A DNA stretch of 64,000 nt from Molossus alvarezi (taxonomy: Eukaryota; Chordata; Mammalia; Chiroptera; Molossidae), in NCBI GenBank assembly GCA_037176705.1, contig CM073893.1, positions 29,115,182 through 29,179,181 on the forward strand. The letters run 5' to 3'. The position numbers were made by a program, and so were the translations under genes. Positions 33,928-44,769 of this stretch are shown here, piece after piece; position 1 is the first letter of the stretch, and each line of letters begins with the position of its first letter. The notes beneath the pieces are model-generated. The model was not told the DNA's origin. It saw nothing but the letters and a program-made list of their open reading frames with translations, and made no database searches.

Positions 33928-34100
33928 ATGAATGGGACTATATCAAAATAAAAAGAAACTTTTGCACAACAAAAAGAAACTTCCAATAAAACAAAAAGGC
34001 AACCAACATGATGGGAGAAGATATTTGCAAACAAAGCTTCAACTATGGTTTACTATGCAATATTTAAAGAACTTACCTCTGTTTCTCAACACGGAATCTT
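33928..34100 (+). mobile_element. inverted 5' segment of the same L1
   Basis: Sense-strand ORF2 sequence ('atgaatgggactatatcaaa', 'aaaaagaaacttttgcacaa', 'gatgggagaagatatttgca'). In L1 this segment lies just upstream of the ORF2 point where the minus-strand part ends. That arrangement is the known product of twin priming. Confidence 0.88.
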
Positions 34101-34117
34101 TACTGCTGTTTGATTTT

Positions 34118-34369
34118 TTTTTTTTTTTTATCCTCACCTGAGGACATTTTTCCATTTTTTGTTCAGATAGAGTGGGAGAGAGAGAGAGGAACAGAGAGAG
34201 AGAGAGAAACGTCGATGTGAAAGGAACACATCGAATGGCTGCCACCCGCACGACCTACCAGGGCCGGGGACAAACTGCAACCGAGGTACGCGCCCTTAGC
34301 GGAAACCGAATCTGGGTCTCTCAGGACCGTAGGCCGACGCTCTAACCGCTGAGCTAAACCGGCCAGGGC
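34118..34369 (-). mobile_element. Ves-type SINE (type L)
   Basis: Full-length inverted copy from 'atcctcacctgaggacattt' to 'ctaaaccggccagggc'; CpG-rich, so fairly young. Flanks share 'ctgatttttttt'-like sequence, so the target-site duplication is not cleanly delimited. Confidence 0.95.
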
Positions 34370-34379
34370 TGATTTTTTT

Positions 34380-34955
34380 TTTTAAAGCAAGGGAAAATTA
34401 GCACCTTTAAATTTGTTTTAAAATAACTCTTAAAAAGGAAATAAAATACAATAAAGTGTGCCTTTTTTTTTTAAACCAATGTTTCAAGTGTGAAAGATCT
34501 ATAATTCACAAATGCCACAATTTTAGGTTACGTGCAGGTGCATTCCATGATTGAAATAATGCAGAACTCTCTCCGCATTGTGAAGGAATTTATTTTTGTT
34601 CTCTACACTTTAACTCTGTTTCAATTCATTTCCCACTATATTTTCCTGGAGTTATTTACTTATTGATTTGGACTTAGTGTTTTGTTGGCAGGGTGAACTG
34701 TATCAGGAAAGAGACTTTGTATACTGTACCAGAACTTGGCACAATATTTTTCTTTTTTGTATTTCTAACAGAATATAACATTGGATCAGAACTAGGCTCC
34801 CAGTGGAATTAAAATGTAAGACTAGAGTTATAGTCATTAAACGCAGTGACATATAAACCATCCCATTGTATTAGTTTTTGTTTTAAAAAAACATAAAACA
34901 TTATAACCCACCCACTCTTTCCACCCCTTGGTGCTTTATGGAACGTCTATCTTGA
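34380..34955. other. unassigned DNA
   Basis: No named repeat. Given the neighbouring HDAC2 retrocopy, some of it could be distal HDAC2 3' UTR, but I cannot verify that by eye. Confidence 0.4.
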
Positions 34956-34956
34956 A

Positions 34957-35038
34957 AAAAAAAAAATATATATATATGTATATATACATATATATAGAGA
35001 CATATATATGTATATGTCTATGTATATGTATATATATG
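34957..35038. repeat. poly-A plus (TA)n/(TATG)n microsatellite
   Basis: A12 followed by alternating TA/TG/CA dinucleotides. An A run followed by TA repeats is a typical degraded retroelement tail, but no element was recognised to its left. Confidence 0.9.
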
Positions 35039-36829
35039 TTTTATTTTTGTAACTTTCTGAATTAATCAGTTCCGTGCTTCTGACAGTTAGTCAAGTTCTT
35101 TTTAATATATCATTGACAGAGCTTTTTCTCATTATTTCTATTTTATTCAGTTCTCTGAATTTCATATTTAAGACCCAAGCATTTAATTTGCTGATTTCAA
35201 CATTTCATGTTGTATGTACCCTTAAGAAGAGAGCTGGCAAAGCAGATGGAGGGATATGGAACGTCTAGGAGGACTGATGTATTCAGTAGAATGCTCAGAA
35301 TGACCGCAAGCACATATTTAGTTCTCCTGTTGGAAATGTTATGCACTTGAAATACTTTTGTATCCTTATTGTTTTACATCTTTAGAATAGAACTCTAACT
35401 CTTTTTGGTGCAGCTAACTTTGAATATGTGTTCTCTATTTTTGATAGTATAGTTTGAAGAAATGGAAGATGAATAGTTCAGGTTGAGAAGATTTAATATC
35501 ATGGTTAAAGGTGAAATTTTAATTTATCAGAGTTTATCCTCATTTAATCAATTCATGTTTATTTGACAGCCTAAAGCATTAACCTTTTGAAGGCTGAATG
35601 TGTCATTTTGTAATGTCTGGTAAATCATGTTGATTTTTAAGGTTTGCAGGATTTAAAAACAGTTTACTCTTCATGCAACACTTGTTTTGTTCTCTCCGGT
35701 TGCTTGGATCTTAAAGCAAATTGTAGCCTAAAAAAGTCTTTCTATTCTATTGCTACTTATGACTTAAAGTTTTACTCTCTGTATTATTGTGTATTAATGA
35801 AAACACAACATAGTGAAGGACTAGGCTAGTGCCCAGAGAAGCATGGGTTGAGTTTAGTAGAAAACAGCACTGAGCATAAAACCATACATAAGAGATCATA
35901 GAACGTACTAAGTTTAGAAAAATAAGGACATCAATAACCATAGAAAAAAAGTGTTTAGATCGTTTTAAATTCAAATGTTCTACTCTCACATGCAGAGCAC
36001 AAAGATAAGGTTTCTGTTGACAATTGTTTCTCCTAAATCCACTATCAATCAGTAGTAGCCTTTAAAAAACTGGACACTATAGAAAAGTATAGTTGTGAGT
36101 GGTTGTGCTGTTTAAAATAGTATTAAATATTGACTTACTGTACTCCAACAAAATCAAAATTAAGTAAGAATTAAAGTAAGAGGAGAGAAAGCTCAAGGTA
36201 CTAGCAGCATCCTGATCTAGGGAGAAAAACATACATAATGGACCCGAAACAGAAAGTGAAAAAGAGTCAACTAGTATATAAATGCAACAATTACGTTGCA
36301 CAGTATGTTCAATTGTACACAAATGCATTATTTTTGAGAAAACGTAAACTGTGTTTTCACTTCATTTTATATAATTGTTCATATGCAGGGAGGCTAAACC
36401 TCTGAGATCTTAGGGTAGTTGTAACAAATGCATGTAAGTTGATATAAAAAACTAAGCACTGTACTCAACAGATAGAAATCAGATAAAAACTGTTACTTTT
36501 TATTAATGTAATTTTAATTATTATTAAAAATATTATTGCTATAGAAAAATTAATAAACATTTCCGTTTCTATTTTAATGGAAGCTGTTAACAAATATAAA
36601 ATAAAGGTAGCCTGGATTCATTTAGAATCTGAGGTAAAATTTGCTCCCATGATATCAAACATGTTAGTCAAAAGCAGATATCAAAATATTCAGTTATTTC
36701 ATTTTAATTTATCTTGAATTTTTCTTTTCTAACAAAATTAAACAACAAATAATCAAGGTATAGTTTATTATTCTATTTTATGTTTGCCTTTCTTTAAGAT
36801 TTTTAAAAGTGAAAATATTTTAAGAAATG
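35039..36829. other. unassigned DNA
   Basis: About 1.8 kb without recognisable repeat or gene. Several 60-85 codon frames on both strands have no recognisable homology. Confidence 0.5.
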
Positions 36830-37180
36830 ACCTGACCATATTAATATCTTAAGTTGGTGTTTAGAACCATTCACTATTTAAGGTTTTATATCAAAGTCCA
36901 AACTCCTCATTATAGTACACAACTCAGTCATAATCTGGCTCTAGCCTATCTTCCCAACCACTGTTCCTCCAATTCTTCACTCCAGACCGGTACACTTACC
37001 TTTAAACACAAACATAGTGTGTCCTCATCATACATAAATTATTGCATTTCTCTATCCATAATGAACTATTTTAATTCTTCCTTCCTGATTTTGTATGTTG
37101 AGTTCATATTCTCAGGATCTCACATTTCACTCTTTAATCCTAAAATAATTTCTTCTAAAGACAAAAACAGAACAAAACAA
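36830..37180 (+). mobile_element. L2 LINE 3' region
   Basis: Sense L2 order: 'caaagtccaaactcctcatt', 'cagtcataatctggctctag', 'cctatcttcccaaccactgt', 'cactttaatcctaaaa'-type blocks. The 109-codon frame over it is a repeat frame, not a gene. Confidence 0.65.
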
Positions 37181-37304
37181 TAACCACAAGAATTCTTTAA
37201 ATTATATCCATTTGCGGAGTCTAAATTTTGCATGGCTTTTGAGTGATATTAATATATTCTAAGAAGAGAAAATCTTCTAGAATTAAAAAAGAAAGAGCCA
37301 TAAT

Positions 37305-37429
37305 ACAGAGACAAAAATAGGTTTACAGTAGTGAGTATATGAAATACAGTTTATTTTTATATTACTTATTAATTATTATGTTACTTTCCAAATGAACAAT
37401 TGTAAACCTACTTTTGCCCCACACTCTGT
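37305..37429. mobile_element. miniature inverted-repeat element, copy 2
   Basis: Left end 'acagagacaaaaataggttt' is the inverted counterpart of right end 'aaacctacttttgccccaca'+'ctctgt'. The AT-rich core contains 'ttacttattaattattatg'. About 125 bp and non-coding; same family as 22376 and 46930. Confidence 0.65.
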
Positions 37430-38473
37430 CTGGTCTAAGATTCTTCATTAGGTATAATAAGTTTTAACTTAATGAACATTGATGTTGCTGATTTTTCACT
37501 ACATATTTACACACATGAGAAAATTAAATAGAATTCAAAAATATGTCAAAATTTGATAATCTGATTATCAAAAGGTAGTTTCTTTTTTCAAACACAGTAC
37601 TTTATGTAAGACTTTTACCCTTCAATTTCTTAGCTATAAACCTTAGAAATCACAATATTTTGAGATATAAAAAAAAATCTTTTAATAGAGATATATTATA
37701 GCACAGGCTTATTATCAATATATTACATAATTTTCTTTTTTTTCTGTGTCTTTCATCTAATAGCTATGAAGATATTTTGGTGTATTTCAAAATTACCACA
37801 GTAATCAGATTTGCATATTTGACACAGATAAGTGACAGTGTGATTAAATTCAGATTTTAGATCAACCTCAAAATATGTATGCATGCAGAAAATGTGATGA
37901 AAATACTGGTAAGTAAAATTTTAATTATATAAAAATGAGCATTTCTCAACCTCCTAGATGGTAATCATCATGGTGAAAATTTAAGTCATTTACATCAACA
38001 GTGGTATTTGGGCCAATGACTCCAAACTTTGTTTACTATTTTTTTACTCTGGTCTAATGCTCAAAAGAATATCCTATTGCATGACTTGTTAAATATACAT
38101 ATTTTATTTAATGCATATACTTTTACTGATATACTTATTTGGTTAAATCCTGACTGTTGCATAAGTGCTACAGAAACATGATAATACTCATGAATTTTGT
38201 TTTTCTTAAATAAGGTTTTTCATTTTTTATTATATCTACTTGAGACATATTTCTCTGCAACCACAATGGCTATGCATATATGAATTTTCATGTAATATGA
38301 GATGGTCTCTGATTACGTCTTCTTGCCATTCTTCCTACTTAACAAGGAGATTTAAAATAAACAGCGTTGTAATATCTTCTGTGCATATATTTTCCAGGTA
38401 ATGTGTGTTTTGAAGGAGAGAACATATTCTCTATTTTGAGTAACCATCAACTAGTGTTTCTTCCTAATTAATA
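37430..38473. other. unassigned AT-rich DNA
   Basis: No gene or named repeat recognised. Confidence 0.5.
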
Positions 38474-38489
38474 ACTACCAATTTTTTCT

Positions 38490-38738
38490 TTCTTTTTTTT
38501 TATCCTTACATGAGGACATTTTTGCATTTATCTTCAGATAGAGCAAGAGGGAGAGAGGGAGCAAGTGGGAGAGAAACATCGATGTGAGAGAGACACCCCG
38601 TGTGGTCACCACCCATACTATCCCAACCGGGGCTGGGGACAAACTGCAACTGAGGTACGTGCCCTTAGCAGGAACCGAACCCAAGACTCTCTGGTCCGCG
38701 GGCTGATACTCTAACCGCTGAGCCAAACCAGACAGGGC
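38490..38738 (-). mobile_element. Ves-type SINE (type L)
   Basis: Inverted copy from 'atccttacatgaggacattt' to 'ccaaaccagacagggc'. Target-site duplication actaccaattttttct (38474-38489) / actactgaatttttct (38739-38754), few mismatches. Confidence 0.95.
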
Positions 38739-38754
38739 ACTACTGAATTTTTCT

Positions 38755-39384
38755 AATGTAAGCTATATGCTCAATATTTTATTATATTGATACAAATTGC
38801 ACATATATTTATCTTATAGATAACAGCTGAGTTGAATTTATCAATGTAGATTAATTGACTTGTTGCAAAAGGGAAAATACTTATCACTTAGTATAATGAA
38901 ATTAGTGATGTGAACAGGGTTTGGTGACAATGGCAATTTGTAGTGTCACTAACTGGGTGTCAAAGTCTTAATATAGTGCAGTTTAAAATACAGCAAGCTA
39001 AAAATGAATGATTTGACATACTTTGTTGATAAAAAAATATTATTTAACAAAAATAGCACATTATTAAAAAGAAGATTGAACTTTACAGCTTTCTCTTCCT
39101 CTCTCATTTTGTATTTTTGTTTTTTACTCTACCACACTTCATAATGAGGTAGCACCCTCAGGATCTGACTATAGATATACAGATACTTGTTAACAAAAAA
39201 TGGAATAATTACTTCTAGTTAGGACTTTGAAAATTAAAATACTTCCTTAACTACAGCATTAATATAGATCAAAAATTAAAATCTCTTAATCATGGCAGAA
39301 TAACAAATAGCTTTGGTGAGCAGAATGATGATGTTATGGAGAGAACAAAGTAAAAGGAATTAGAGGTGCTGGTTAAGGACAGTA
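38755..39384. other. unassigned DNA
   Basis: AT-rich; nothing recognised. Confidence 0.5.
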
Positions 39385-39492
39385 AATACTTCTGTGACTC
39401 TGGTCAGATTAACTTTCTCTGATATTGTCATGTTTGTTATGAAAGATGCTGGTATGTTATTTCTAAGATCCTTACAACTTTGAATTATTGTT
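39385..39492 (+). mobile_element. MIR-family SINE relic
   Basis: 'tacttctgtgactctggtca', 'aactttctctgatattgtca' and 'atttctaagatccttacaac' follow the sense 3' half of a MIR (MIRc/MIR3 type). Confidence 0.55.
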
Positions 39493-40419
39493 ATTTACTA
39501 CGTAGTGCTATGTTCCACAATAGGTTGGACATCCGGACATTCCCAACTGAATGTGACTTAACTATAGGAGGATAAAATTAATTTAATTATAGTACTGAGT
39601 AAGCCAATTATGTATAAATAATTATAAAGAAATTTTGAACATAATCATATTTTTCTAAGATTTAACATTTTAATTAATGTATCAAAACTAAGTTAATAGT
39701 AAATGTCATCAACATTTACATATTTCCACATTTTATTGTAAGTTTTCCTATTGTGTTTATTTTTAAATCTTGAATCATATTTAACTCATCAAAGGGAATT
39801 GACATCTATTTTTATAAATATTGAAAATCTTTCTTCATAAGGGCATTTTCCATGATGCTGAGTCTCATGATTGGCTAGAAATAACTTCTAAATGTATACC
39901 CACATGGTGCAATTTTTTTTTGTATTTTTAAAGGCGGATGATTAGGTAAAGGTGAGAGATTGTAAAAGAGTACTTTCAGTAGAGCAACTTCATTTTCTTT
40001 TTGAATCTACTTCAATGTAGTAAAATACTAGGAAAAAGGAAAATAAAAAAGTATAAGCAGATGTTTCCACAAATTAATTAAACGTTCCACATCTTAACAT
40101 AAAGGTAAATGACTCATAGTGCCCTCAAGCACAGCTGAGATTTATATTACCATTCAATGACTAATTCCATAATGTATTACATAAAATTGTATTAATATTT
40201 TGATAAGGATCCAAACTTTCTAGCCAAATACAAACAATGGATAAAACTTATTTTTAAAAATAATATTTATACTGTCTCATATATGTCATTTAAAAATAAC
40301 TTAGGTTAGCAATAGAGTTATTTGCCTTTTTCTTCATGTTCTCTTTAGTTTAGTTTTAGATATGAGGGTTTTTTGTGTTTTTTTTTTTTTTTTTTTCAAA
40401 CAAAGCTGTCAGTAATGGA
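39493..40419. other. unassigned AT-rich DNA
   Basis: Includes a poly-T run at about 40377-40397. No gene recognised. Confidence 0.5.
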
Positions 40420-40760
40420 AAGGGCTGATTAATCTGTGTATTTGTACTGGGTTAATTACATAAGGGTTATTTTGTTAATTTGAGATGGTCTTTGTAAGTA
40501 CAATCAACCTGTATCTATTAGCCACAAAACAAATTAATTATGCAGTGATCCTGTCTTCATCATATTTCTAAATTGTCCATGAATAATTAAAGGATCTTTT
40601 AGTTATTACTTTTGAAACAAATGAAAAATTCCTATTCTTCAAATAAGCTGCTATCATGTCCACACAGCTGCTTATTTTGCTTTGCTGTTGCCTCCAAAAG
40701 TCCAAGTGAGAGATTGACAAGATTTCGGCTCCTTGGACAGTCCAGTGCCAAGGAAACTAA
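40420..40760. other. TAAT-rich non-repetitive block (candidate conserved non-coding)
   Basis: Contains an unusual density of homeodomain-core motifs (gattaatct, gttaattac, gttaatttg, aaattaattatgcag, gaataattaaagg) in otherwise complex sequence without repeat signatures. Suggestive only; conservation cannot be judged from one sequence, and an AT-rich background produces TAAT by chance. Confidence 0.25.
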
Positions 40761-41043
40761 TACTTCCTTTTGATCTATTTGGTATATTAAACATAGAGTA
40801 CCTCATGTTCCCCTTTTCTAGGATTTCCAGTTACTATGTTACCATAGTGAGTGAGGGGAAAAAAATGTCTTTCAACATAAATTTTAAATTTCTCTTATTT
40901 TTATACCTAAAGCTTTTCTCACTGCTTATAAGAAATTGAAGCTTTGTATTGGAATACATTCTCAGGTAAGATAGATTTGAGTGCATATTTCTGCACTACC
41001 ATTTGCAGAGTAGGTGACCAATGCAAACAGTAAACTTTTGATT
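40761..41043. other. unassigned DNA
   Basis: Nothing recognised; the 68-codon frame at 40733-40939 has no homology. Confidence 0.5.
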
Positions 41044-41046
41044 TAA

Positions 41047-41061
<15 letters not shown>

Positions 41062-41077
<16 letters not shown>

Positions 41078-41321
41078 TTTTTAAATCCTCATCCGAGGAC
41101 ATTTTTCCATTTTTTTGTACAGACAGAGTGGGAGGGAGAGAGGAAGAGAGAGAGAGGGAAACATCGATGTGAAAGGGACACATCGAGTGGTCGCCACCCG
41201 GACGACCAACCAGGGCTGGGGACAAACCGCAACCGAGGTACATGCCCTTAGCGGGAACCGAACCCGGGTCTCTCTGGACCGCAGGCGGACGCTCTAACCG
41301 CTGAGCCAAACCGGCCAGGGC
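41062..41321 (-). mobile_element. Ves-type SINE (type L), young
   Basis: Full-length inverted copy with a long poly-T (A tail) and intact CpGs. Perfect 18-bp target-site duplication taatttcttttcttttct at 41044-41061 and 41322-41339. Confidence 0.98.
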
Positions 41322-41339
41322 TAATTTCTTTTCTTTTCT

Positions 41340-41832
41340 TTTTTAAACTTAAAATTATGATATTTATTTTCAAACATTATTGTGAAGATTTTATTGGACA
41401 ATGTTAAAGGTCCTTGGGAACATTGGTGGTATTATCACCAGTAAATATATGTGCATGAATTCAACATCTCTTTTTCTTATTGTGAAATAATATAATTTTT
41501 CATCTTGAATTGACTTTGCCATTTTCTTCTAAGCAAGTATTTAGACATGTAATAATTTGCAAAGAGGCAACCTAACAGCACCGCACAACCAAATGGGCAT
41601 TGAGAACAAAGCCTTTGAGTGAGAGGCCCACAAAGTCTACAGATAAAATTCATTAAAGAGGCATAAACCACTCCCTTGCCATTACCTGTCCAATGAGGTA
41701 ACTGATTAGAAGCAGTGAGGAAGTGCTGAGAGTGATGACTCTTAACATTAAAAAAATTACTAGGGAATAGGAAGAACTTAAGAAAGCACAAAGATCTGAG
41801 ATCCTCAGTGGAAAGACAAACACATCTAAAAA
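41340..41832. other. unassigned DNA
   Basis: A 139-codon minus-strand frame (41477-41896) covers this stretch but extends into the following SINE and shows no domain or homology. Treated as chance. Confidence 0.5.
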
Positions 41833-41843
41833 AAGGTATATGA

Positions 41844-42066
41844 GCTGGTAGGTGTGGCTCAGTGGTTGAGCATCCACCCATGCACCAAAAGGTCACCGCC
41901 AGTTCAATTCCCAGTCAGGGCACATACCCAGGCTGTGGGCCCAATCCCCAGTGGGGGGCATGCAGTAGATGGCCAATTGATGTTCTCGCTCATCAATGCT
42001 TCTTTCTTTTTCTCCCTCTCCCTTCCTCTCTCTCTCAAATCAATAAACAAACAAAAAATTTAAAAC
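41844..42066 (+). mobile_element. Ves-type SINE (type S)
   Basis: Sense copy from 'agctggtaggtgtggctcag' to 'caaatcaataaacaaacaaa'. Flanks aaggtatatga (41833-41843) / aagatatgtga (42067-42077) form an imperfect duplication. Confidence 0.93.
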
Positions 42067-42077
42067 AAGATATGTGA

Positions 42078-43075
42078 TATTATAAACAAAAACAACATAC
42101 ATACTTTGGAATAAAATAATCACACGAAAGTTTCAGGATTCTATTGTCTGATTACAGCAGAGGGTGTATGTTAACAGTGTGTGATCAATTGACAGAAAAA
42201 AATGTGGAGGCCTTTTAAATCAGGGGAATTTTATCTCTATGCAATAAAGAGACATTGTAAATTCTAGGTTAGGTAATACGGTAGAAAGCCAATAATGTTA
42301 AATTCTTACAATGCAGTAGTTGAGGCAATGGGCCAACATGGTAACTGCTGGAAACAGTAGCAGTAGGATAGGTATGGCAGACAGAAAGACATTATGGACA
42401 AAGTTGATTTAGCTACCAAAGAAAGTAATAATTGTATCATGTTACAGACTAAGATATTAAAACAATAATATACAAAATAAAGAAAATGGAATATGAGCTA
42501 GTTTGCGGAGCATGATATTTACTTTGGTTTGGACTGGTGAGAATTTTGGAAGAGTTTTAAGTGAAAACGTTTATCAACTAGGTCTTGGAAAATCATGGAT
42601 GAATTAATTTGCATATGAGGTTCTTTAAATACTTTATTATACAAGATTAAAAAAAAAAAAAAAAAAACACTGGAAGGGAATATTCTTAAATTTTTCCCCC
42701 ACATTTTCCCTTGATTAAATGTCATTTTTAAATTGAGGTGGTTAACCAGATGAACTATCTAGGTAGCTAATTAACATTTTAAATATGTTTGGTTTAAATT
42801 TAGAAATGATTCAAAGTGAATAAGCAATGATTAGGTCTTATTATTTCAAGATTCCCACAAAAAAAAATTTTTTTAAGGGTAGGGTTGATGTGATATATAT
42901 ATAGGACAAATACACATGCATAAATAAAATATATTTTAAGTATTAATGACATTCTAAGTGTACTTCTCTAGATGGCTTTTTGACATTAAATAATAAAAAT
43001 TTAATATTGAATCTATCTTGTGCATGCATGGATTACATAAATTGCTGTGTGTTATATGTTTACATACAAAATAGG
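42078..43075. other. unassigned DNA
   Basis: Includes a 20-bp poly-A at 42648-42667 and short (AT)n at 42894-42902. No gene or named repeat. Confidence 0.5.
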
Positions 43076-43627
43076 AATGGCGGCCAAGTGCGAGCAGGGA
43101 ACGCACCAGGGATGAGCAGCTGCGAGCAGCTGGGCGCCTGCGCGGTGTCCGACCCCGGAGCCCAGCTCGGAGCCCCCCAGGACGGACGTGCACAGGAGGG
43201 CGCCGTGGGGCAGCCGTGGCTCCGTGGGGGACCAAAAGCTGCTGGATGACTGACAGAGGCCTAGGGTCCCACTGCGAAACACGATGTCAACAGCGGGAGA
43301 TGCTGCCCAGGAGATTGGGGTCCCCTTGAAAGCTGGGTTTCTGCATGATGGACAAGACATGGGGAACTTGAACACCTGCTGGGGCAATCGCCGGGAGTTT
43401 GAAAATAACTTTTTAAACTTTGACCCAATCACTGTGGCCTACAGTCTGAAGTCTACCACTCAGGCGCACCTGTCGTCTCTTGGGTGCACCTCGACTTCTG
43501 TCCGACGAATGGCCACCGCTTTGCCGAGCACGGCCCCTCTCAGAAGCCCAGCCTGCCCCCTCTTATTCTCCCCGCAAGTAAAAACTTGGGACCCCACGAT
43601 GAGGATCAAGATTGTGTGGTTTTAATG
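43076..43627 (+). pseudogene. ERRFI1: ERRFI1 (MIG-6) processed pseudogene, 3'-truncated
   Basis: ERRFI1 is a cytosolic feedback inhibitor of EGFR-family kinases. An isolated GC-rich patch in AT-rich DNA contains about 205 bp of 5' UTR-like sequence, then a start at 43284. The translation follows ERRFI1's N-terminus ('STAGDAAQEIGVPLKAGF', '[18 protein letters not shown]'). After a frameshift near 43500 it continues in another frame ('[18 protein letters not shown]', '[13 protein letters not shown]'). ERRFI1 is about 460 residues; only about the first 110 are present, with no introns where the parent gene's coding exons are split. Similarity ends at 'gtgtggttttaa' and no poly-A tail follows, which is unusual for a retrocopy. 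Frameshift and truncation make it non-functional. Confidence 0.85.
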
Positions 43628-44034
43628 TGTTCAAAATTCTCACACAATTCTCACATGCAAAAGCTAATCGATTTATAACAGCAAGTGGTGAAATTATGAG
43701 AGCAAAGCAGAGGAGGTCATTGTAATGTGGCAATGGGAGGATGAGGGACATCTGGGAGGGCTTTGTATTTCATGTGATATTTCAACAAGGCCCAGCATAA
43801 TTGAGTAAACATTTGTCCAGTGAACAATATGACCAAACTCATTTTAGGGAGGAGAAAATACATTAAACTATTTTAGATAGGAAAAATAAAAAAATAAAAA
43901 ACAAAGTTTCTAAAATAAAAAAAAGCATTAATATTCTGAAATTAAAGTGGATTGTCTAGTTAAAAATCAGTTTGTATATATGGCGGGACTTACATTCTGA
44001 TAACAGTCAGAAAAATAAGAATTTATAATATATT

Positions 44035-44078
<44 letters not shown>

Positions 44079-44520
44079 CCAGAGATGTACATTCCAGATC
44101 TGGTATATCTTGTTTACCAGGAACAAATAGCCAATTCTATTTTTGCTCCACTGTCCCTACCCCAGTCTTCCATTTTCAGATTGGCCTCATGATCATTCCA
44201 GATTCTAAGCAGGGAAGGAAGAAGTGGGAGCAGAAAGGTGTACACATGAGCTCTCTGCCACTTGTCTAAGAAGGTTATTCAAGATTCCAACACAGCACAT
44301 GCTGCCTTTTAGCACATTGGCAAGACTTATTTTACATACCATATCAACCTGTAAGGTTGACTGGGAAAATCCGTTTAAACTTGTTTACATTGCTACCTGA
44401 ATAAGATGAGAGTTCTATTACTAAGAGAAAGAGGGGGAACAGTTCACCAATATTTCAGGATATTATGATGTATTGCATTGACAGATGAAAAATATATGGG
44501 AATATATGCAAGTGCATTTA
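43628..44520. other. unassigned DNA with (AT)n tract
   Basis: Nothing recognised apart from about 16 AT units at 44039-44072. Confidence 0.5.
44039..44072. repeat. (AT)n microsatellite
   Basis: About 17 uninterrupted AT units. Confidence 0.95.
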
Positions 44521-44533
44521 AATGTATGGAAGG

Positions 44534-44690
44534 AAGCCTGGCTGGTGTGGCTCAGTAGACTGAGCGTTGTCCTATGGATTGAGAGATCCCAGTTTGATTC
44601 CTGGTCAGGGCACATGCCCAGGTTTTGGGCTCGATCCCCAGAAGGGATGCTTGCCAGAGACATCCAATTGGTGTGTCTCTCTCACATCTA

Positions 44691-44724
<34 letters not shown>

Positions 44725-44755
44725 AAATCAGTTAAAAAACATATTTAAAAAATAC
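44534..44755 (+). mobile_element. Ves-type SINE (type S/C)
   Basis: Sense copy 'gcctggctggtgtggctcag' ... 'gtttgattcctggtcagggc' ... with a pure (CT)n tract at 44695-44723. Target-site duplication aatgtatggaagg (44521-44533) / aatgtaatggaagg (44756-44769). Confidence 0.94.
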
Positions 44756-44769
44756 AATGTAATGGAAGG

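Noticed and set aside
34380..35270. Continuation of the HDAC2 3' UTR
   Set aside because: Plausible because the HDAC2 3' UTR is long, but I could not confirm matching blocks by eye, so the pseudogene is ended at about 32820.
41477..41896. 139-codon minus-strand frame as a gene
   Set aside because: It begins inside a Ves SINE, has no recognisable domain, and its codon content follows local composition.
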